This document shows positions 60,601 through 64,000 of a stretch of DNA of 64,000 bases, in pieces (position 1 is the stretch's first letter; each line of letters opens with the position of its first letter). The position numbers were made by a program, and so were the translations under genes. The stretch comes from Aerococcus mictus. Its GTDB lineage: Bacteria; Bacillota; Bacilli; Lactobacillales; Aerococcaceae. The notes under the pieces are model-generated. The model searched no databases. It saw nothing but the letters and a program-made list of their open reading frames with translations, and had not been told where the DNA came from. Where the stretch lies: contig NZ_CP132985.1 of NCBI RefSeq assembly GCF_003286595.3, forward strand, positions 992,001-1,056,000, in the 5' to 3' direction.

Positions 60601-61943
60601 AAGCCGGAACCATCTCTACTGTTGCTGATAAGACCGCTTTTGGCTATGTTTTAGGTTATGACCGAGACCATAATTTAAACTTAAGGCAAACCGAAAAAGA
60701 TTTCCTCGCCAAAGGGGCTACCGGGGTAAAACGAACAACTGGACAACACCCGGGTGGGATTATTGTTATTCCAGAAAACATGGACGTTTATGATTTTACC
60801 CCGATCCAATACCCTGCCGATGAGCAAACTGCTGATTGGCGAACTACCCACTTTGATTTCCATTCCATCCATGACAATGTCTTAAAATTAGACTGCCTGG
60901 GTCACGATGATCCTACGGTTATTCGTAAATTACAGGATCTTTCGGGAATTGAGCCAACAGATATCCCGATGGACGATCCCGAAGTCTATAAACTATTTAA
61001 TGGAACCGACTCCCTTGGGGTGTCTCCAGAGCAAATTTTTTCCAAAACCGGGACCCTGGGTATTCCTGAATTTGGTACGCCATTCGTTAGACAGATGCTA
61101 GAAGCGACTCACCCCAGCACTTTTGCCGAATTACTACAAATTTCCGGTCTTTCTCACGGAACTGATGTTTGGCTGGGGAATGCCGAAACCTTGGTTAGTG
61201 AAAAGGGCATGGAATTAAAGGATGTTATTGGTTGTCGGGACGACATTATGATGGATTTGATTCATATGGGAGTCCCTAAGAGCGATTCCTTCCAAATTAT
61301 GGAAAAGGTAAGAAAGGGGAAAGGGCTGTCACCTGAACATCAAGCGATTATGAAAGAACATGAGGTACCAGAATGGTACATGGATTCCTGCCAAAAAATT
61401 AAGTATATGTTCCCTAAAGCCCATGCGGCTGCTTATGTGATTAACGCCTTGCGGGTAGCTTGGTTCAAAGTGCACCATCCCATCTGGTACTATTGTGCCT
61501 ATCTCAGTGTCAGGGCTGAAGATTTTGATTTGAAAGCCATGGCTGGCGGTTTAGAATCGAACAAGGACCGCCTTAAAGAGATAAAGGCTAAGGGTAATGA
61601 TGCCAGTGCCAAAGAAAAGTCCCTACAAATTGTGCTAGAATTAGTCAATGAAATGTGGGAGCGTGGTTTGAAATTTAAGATGGTTGATTTAGAGAAATCA
61701 GATGCTAAAGACTTTGTTATCGAAGGAGATGATACCTTAATTGCACCCTTCCGTGCTGTTTCTGGACTAGGTGTCAGCGTGGCTCAACAAGTCGTTAAAG
61801 CCAGGGAAGAATCTCCTTTCTTATCAAAAGAAGATCTGAAGATTCGTGGTAAGGTCAGCCAATCAGTTATCGATCATTTAGATGAGTGCAATGCACTAAA
61901 TGGCTTACCGGAAGAAAATCAATTATCTCTATTTGATTTTTAA
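57630..61943 (+). CDS. polC: DNA polymerase III PolC-type alpha subunit
   Basis: The main replicative polymerase of low-GC Gram-positives. The 1437-residue protein has an N-terminal domain, an OB fold (about 235-325), and a PHP domain starting VELHLHTNMSALDATN, interrupted by a DEDD exonuclease (VIFDVETTGLSAVYNTIIEIG, about 423-443, to HHHRAIYDA). The C-family polymerase core has GSRGSVGSSFAATMLGI, a zinc finger (CLNCHY...CPECG), and the catalytic PDIDLNFSGEYQ. It also has helix-hairpin-helix and C-terminal segments ending LPEENQLSLFDF, a clamp-binding motif. Length and order are normal. Confidence 0.98.
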   Translation: MLSNEEMFQTLLRQMHWQSDDENIKQGSIEEVIVHQVSRCYQFNIRFPERLPFSAYQLFYAQLTNTFQAIAKVKLKVIISQVSTASDQEVSAYWPVILECLNLSDGMAQQVLYANPPKINQGKMFLYVENDPIREYVETNYVQAILDCYQRHGFDKLSLKVIVDQAKANERQEQYQSRRQALEKEEQEKAKLVQERSEQAPSNAKQVKSPDQIRIGRSIPSDQVQMMKSYTEEQRRAVMEGVVFDVEIRELRTGRCILVLKMSDYTSAFIVQKFSNSDADIAIFNSIKEGMWLRVRGDIQMDDRFARDLVVNARDLEAIEKEPRQDTMPEDQKRVELHLHTNMSALDATNSVTDFVKQAAAWGHKAIAVTDHGNVQAFPEASQAAKDTGVKLIYGMESYVVDDGVPIAYNPGHVELENATYVIFDVETTGLSAVYNTIIEIGAVKMHKGNVVGEFSEFLNPGHHLSSFTTELTGITDSMVANARPEPEVMQDFLDFCQGTILVAHNASFDVGFIDAAYQRNGLPTIENPVIDTLELARYLYPHLKSFRLNTLSKHFNVSLEHHHRAIYDATSTGALVWIFVKEAKESHDMVYHDQLNRDIGQGDAYKKGRPFHATILAKNQKGLKDLFKLVSASNVDYFHRVPRIPRSLLKEHREHLLIGSACSEGEVFTAAMQKGKETAKKFAEFYDYLEIQPKASYEPLLRNQDIINNEALENIINDLVDIGDELGIPVVATGDAHYLNPEDKIYREILINSIKSNRSKYFPRAHFRTTKEMLDDFAFLGEEKAFELVVTNSNAIADTIEFVEPIHDKLYTPHIDGAEESIRNDAFTKAHEIYGENLPELIEERLERELDSIIGNGFAVIYYIAQKLVWKSNEDGYIVGSRGSVGSSFAATMLGITEVNPLPPHYVCLNCHYSHFYTHGEIGSGFDLEDKDCPECGQPLSKDGHDIPFETFLGFNGDKVPDIDLNFSGEYQAQAHNYTKVLFGEDHVYKAGTISTVADKTAFGYVLGYDRDHNLNLRQTEKDFLAKGATGVKRTTGQHPGGIIVIPENMDVYDFTPIQYPADEQTADWRTTHFDFHSIHDNVLKLDCLGHDDPTVIRKLQDLSGIEPTDIPMDDPEVYKLFNGTDSLGVSPEQIFSKTGTLGIPEFGTPFVRQMLEATHPSTFAELLQISGLSHGTDVWLGNAETLVSEKGMELKDVIGCRDDIMMDLIHMGVPKSDSFQIMEKVRKGKGLSPEHQAIMKEHEVPEWYMDSCQKIKYMFPKAHAAAYVINALRVAWFKVHHPIWYYCAYLSVRAEDFDLKAMAGGLESNKDRLKEIKAKGNDASAKEKSLQIVLELVNEMWERGLKFKMVDLEKSDAKDFVIEGDDTLIAPFRAVSGLGVSVAQQVVKAREESPFLSKEDLKIRGKVSQSVIDHLDECNALNGLPEENQLSLFDF

Positions 61944-61974
61944 TAGAGATAAGCAATTAAAAGGCGTAATACTT

Positions 61975-62007
61975 AACAAGGCTGTTATTTTCGACAGCCT
62001 TGTTTTA
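61975..62007 (+). terminator. Intrinsic terminator after polC
   Basis: AACAAGGCTGT/ACAGCCTTGTT perfect stem, 8-nt loop, T run. Confidence 0.9.
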
Positions 62008-62151
62008 TTATATTGGTTCTTCTAGCTTTGCAAGCAAAGAGCCTTTTACTAGCTAATCGCTTGTTTGCTATGTTACGATCAAAGTAAACTTATTTTTATT
62101 TGTTCATATTCACTTTTAAAGTGACTGAATCTTTTGAAGAGAGGAGCTGTT

Positions 62152-62466
62152 ATGATGCAAGAAATGATTATTACCATTGTTGACCATAAATATGGTCGCG
62201 ATGTGATCAAAACTGCCCGGGAAGCGGGAGCTGTCGGAGCTACTGTCGTTAAGGGACGTGGAGCGGGTTATAAAGATTATGAAGCCGCTTTTGATGTCAC
62301 CATTGAAGAAGAAAAAGATATTGTCTTAATGGTGGTAGATAGTGAAAAGGTAAGTGCCATTTCCCAGGCTATTGTTGAAAAAATGAACCTGAGATCACCA
62401 AATTCAGGAATTACCTTTTCCCTACCTGTCAATAATACGACCGGTTTATTGCGCGAAATTGAATAA
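62152..62466 (+). CDS. PII-like signalling protein
   Basis: The 104-residue protein has a PII/GlnB-like fold pattern: EMIITIVDHKYGRDVIKTAREAGAVGATVVKGRGAG, given by its ends, matches the beta1-alpha1-beta2 and T-loop entry of PII. DIVLMVVDSEKVSAISQAIVE matches the second half. It is shorter than canonical PII (112) and lacks the uridylylated Tyr motif, so it is a PII-like variant. Its neighbour, 24 nt downstream, is a DUF1538 membrane protein. PII proteins often gate the transporter encoded beside them. AGAGGAG precedes tandem ATGs at 62152 and 62155. Confidence 0.82.
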   Translation: MMQEMIITIVDHKYGRDVIKTAREAGAVGATVVKGRGAGYKDYEAAFDVTIEEEKDIVLMVVDSEKVSAISQAIVEKMNLRSPNSGITFSLPVNNTTGLLREIE

Positions 62467-62490
62467 AATCTGTAAGAAAGGAGAGCGTCT

Positions 62491-63951
62491 ATGGATGTTT
62501 TAATTGATAGTTTTAAAGAAACAGCTTACTCGGTATTACCTGTGGTGGCTATTGTATTAGTGCTATCATTTTTTGTGGTTGATGTGCCGGCTAATATGTT
62601 GCTCGCTTTTATTATCGGGGCGATTTTACTCATGTTAGGGCTGACGATTTTTCTAACTGGTATTGATGTGGGGATGACCCCAATTGGAAATCACTTAGGT
62701 CACTATGTTGCCGGAAATAGTTCGGTTAAGGTCATTGCAGTAATCAGTTTTATTATTGGTTTTGCAGTGACTATCGCTGAGCCAGACTTATTGATACTGG
62801 GTCTGCAAATTCAAGAGGCGACTTCAGGTGCCTTGAGTCAGCAACTAGTCGTCTTATCAGTCTCTATTGGTGTGGGGATCATGATTGCATTTGGAGTATT
62901 TCGACTCTTGAAACGAATTGCTTTAAAGCATTTCTTTGCACTTGTTTACGGAATTATTTTAATACTAGCTATTTTTTCTGAAGACTCTAACATTGCTATG
63001 GGGTTTGACGCTTCTGGCGCGACTACAGGGGCATTAACCACTCCCTTTATTTTAGCCTTGTCAGGTTCCCTTGCCCAAAGGATGGGGGGAAAGGACGCTG
63101 AAGACAACGCCTTTGGTCTGGTTGGCGCCATGAGTACTGGGCCAATCTTAGCGACCCTTTTACTGATTCTATTATCGCAAAGTAATATTCAACCGGCTGA
63201 ATCGGTGGTTGAACCGACACAAAATGTGTTTTATGCGATTGTATCCAGTTTTCTGCCGACTCTAGTTGAATCGATTATTGCCCTTATCCCGATTGTTCTC
63301 TTATTTATCTATATGAACTGGAGACATTTCCAACTTGATAAAGAAGAATTGATGGATATTTTTAAAGGAATTATTTATACGGTGATTGGTTTAACTATTT
63401 TCCTAGTTGGCGTTCATGAAGGTTTCATGGATATGGGGAAATTCCTTGGTCAAGCCATGGCTGAAAGAGGAAATCTATGGTTAATTATTACTGGATTTAT
63501 TCTTGGTTTAGTTGTTGTTCTCGCTGAGCCTGCTGTCCATGTCTTGGGAGACCAAGTTGAGGATGTTACGGGTGGATATATTCCTAATAAAATCCTTATG
63601 ATTGCACTCTCCATAGGAGTGGCTCTAGCAGTCGGTTTATCCATGTTACGAATTTCCAGTGACCAGTTAATGGTCTGGCATTTCCTCTTACCTGGTTTTG
63701 CCCTGGCCATCCTCTTGTCTTACCAAGTCCCTAATCTATTTACTGGGATCGCTTTTGACGCTGGTGGGGTAGCTTCTGGTCCGATGACAGCTACTTTTAT
63801 TTTAGCCTTTGCCCAAGGAGCAGCTGACTATCTCCCCAATGCAAATGCATTAGATGCCTTTGGTGTGATTGCTTTTGTTGCTATGATTCCGGTGATCATG
63901 GTAGAATTACTCGGATTAATATTTAAGATTCAAACAAAGACAAGTGATTAA
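62491..63951 (+). CDS. DUF1538 membrane protein with internal duplication
   Basis: The 486-residue protein has about 12-14 membrane segments and two homologous halves, as in DUF1538 (PF07556). Matching pairs are GLTIFLTGIDVGMTPIGNHLG with GLTIFLVGVHEGFMDMGKFLG, FAVTIAEPDLLILGLQIQEAT with VVVLAEPAVHVLGDQVEDVT, and MGFDASGATTGALTTPFILA with IAFDAGGVASGPMTATFILA. Each half keeps a membrane-embedded AEP and a FDA(S/G)G(A/V) motif, suggesting an inverted- or parallel-repeat transporter. The function is unknown; the PII-like partner suggests regulated transport of a nitrogen or carbon compound. AAAGGAG precedes the ATG. Confidence 0.8.
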   Translation: MDVLIDSFKETAYSVLPVVAIVLVLSFFVVDVPANMLLAFIIGAILLMLGLTIFLTGIDVGMTPIGNHLGHYVAGNSSVKVIAVISFIIGFAVTIAEPDLLILGLQIQEATSGALSQQLVVLSVSIGVGIMIAFGVFRLLKRIALKHFFALVYGIILILAIFSEDSNIAMGFDASGATTGALTTPFILALSGSLAQRMGGKDAEDNAFGLVGAMSTGPILATLLLILLSQSNIQPAESVVEPTQNVFYAIVSSFLPTLVESIIALIPIVLLFIYMNWRHFQLDKEELMDIFKGIIYTVIGLTIFLVGVHEGFMDMGKFLGQAMAERGNLWLIITGFILGLVVVLAEPAVHVLGDQVEDVTGGYIPNKILMIALSIGVALAVGLSMLRISSDQLMVWHFLLPGFALAILLSYQVPNLFTGIAFDAGGVASGPMTATFILAFAQGAADYLPNANALDAFGVIAFVAMIPVIMVELLGLIFKIQTKTSD

Positions 63952-63983
63952 GTATAAGCGCTGATGGAGAAAGGGGAATAAAA

Positions 63984-64000
63984 GTGAATAAAGAACCAGT
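63984..64000 (+). CDS. Start of a further gene cut by the window edge
   Basis: AAAGGGGA is followed 6 nt later by GTG at 63984, opening VNKEP. It is 32 nt after the DUF1538 gene, so likely the same operon. Too short to identify; a second PII-like protein is one possibility. Confidence 0.35.

Overview
This 64 kb window is a low-GC Firmicutes chromosome segment, most likely from the Lactobacillales and plausibly Aerococcus or a close relative. The evidence is a PolC-type replicase, an N-terminally extended L27 beside its Prp protease, class 1B dihydroorotate dehydrogenase, RexA/RexB recombination nuclease whose B subunit has lost the iron-sulfur cysteines, B. subtilis-like LexA boxes, and no dxr gene in the uppS-cdsA-rseP run. 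The genus call is inference. Most genes are housekeeping. I see no prophage, insertion sequence or CRISPR array.

Layout. 1-1.6 kb: end of a pyrimidine operon (pyrC, pyrD). 1.6-3.8 kb: rplU-prp-rpmA behind a structured leader, then a YtxK-like methylase. 3.9-8.4 kb, minus strand: a heterodimeric ABC exporter under a MarR repressor, and a YolD-like gene whose promoter carries a consensus LexA box. 8.6-11.4 kb: esterase, DegV protein, tRNA-Leu, glyoxalase-family protein. 11.4-17.5 kb: glycogen operon glgBCDA preceded by about 180 nt of structured RNA. 17.5-31.1 kb: small repeat protein, SGNH hydrolase, trmK, a Nif3-like gene, rexB-rexA, tRNA-Gly, RNase H, lspA, rluD, yneF, plsC. 31.1-33.7 kb: gene-poor, with an attenuator-like leader in front of an orphan ABC substrate-binding lipoprotein. 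33.7-38.6 kb: PTS IIC-like permease, TPP riboswitch plus thiW, hpt, azlCD, a class V aminotransferase.

38.6-45.9 kb is a coherent short-chain acyl-CoA or 3-hydroxybutyrate module: crotonase, LysR regulator, NAD-type SDR dehydrogenase, GntP-family permease, fused CoA-transferase and thiolase. A shared ATAGTTAT element occurs at its promoters. The simplest reading is uptake of 3-hydroxybutyrate or a similar acid, CoA activation, oxidation and thiolysis to acetyl-CoA, which would be unusual for a lactic acid bacterium.

46-51 kb: SWIM/SNF2 helicase, CapA-family protein, acetyltransferase. 51-62 kb: rpsB-tsf-pyrH-frr and uppS-cdsA-rseP-polC. 62-64 kb: a PII-like protein next to a duplicated DUF1538 membrane protein, possibly a PII-gated transporter, with another gene starting at the window edge.

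The most novel-looking items are the leader-peptide/alternative-hairpin region at 31.64-31.97 kb, the 3-hydroxybutyrate-type cluster and its shared operator motif, the PII-DUF1538 pair, and the glgB leader RNA.
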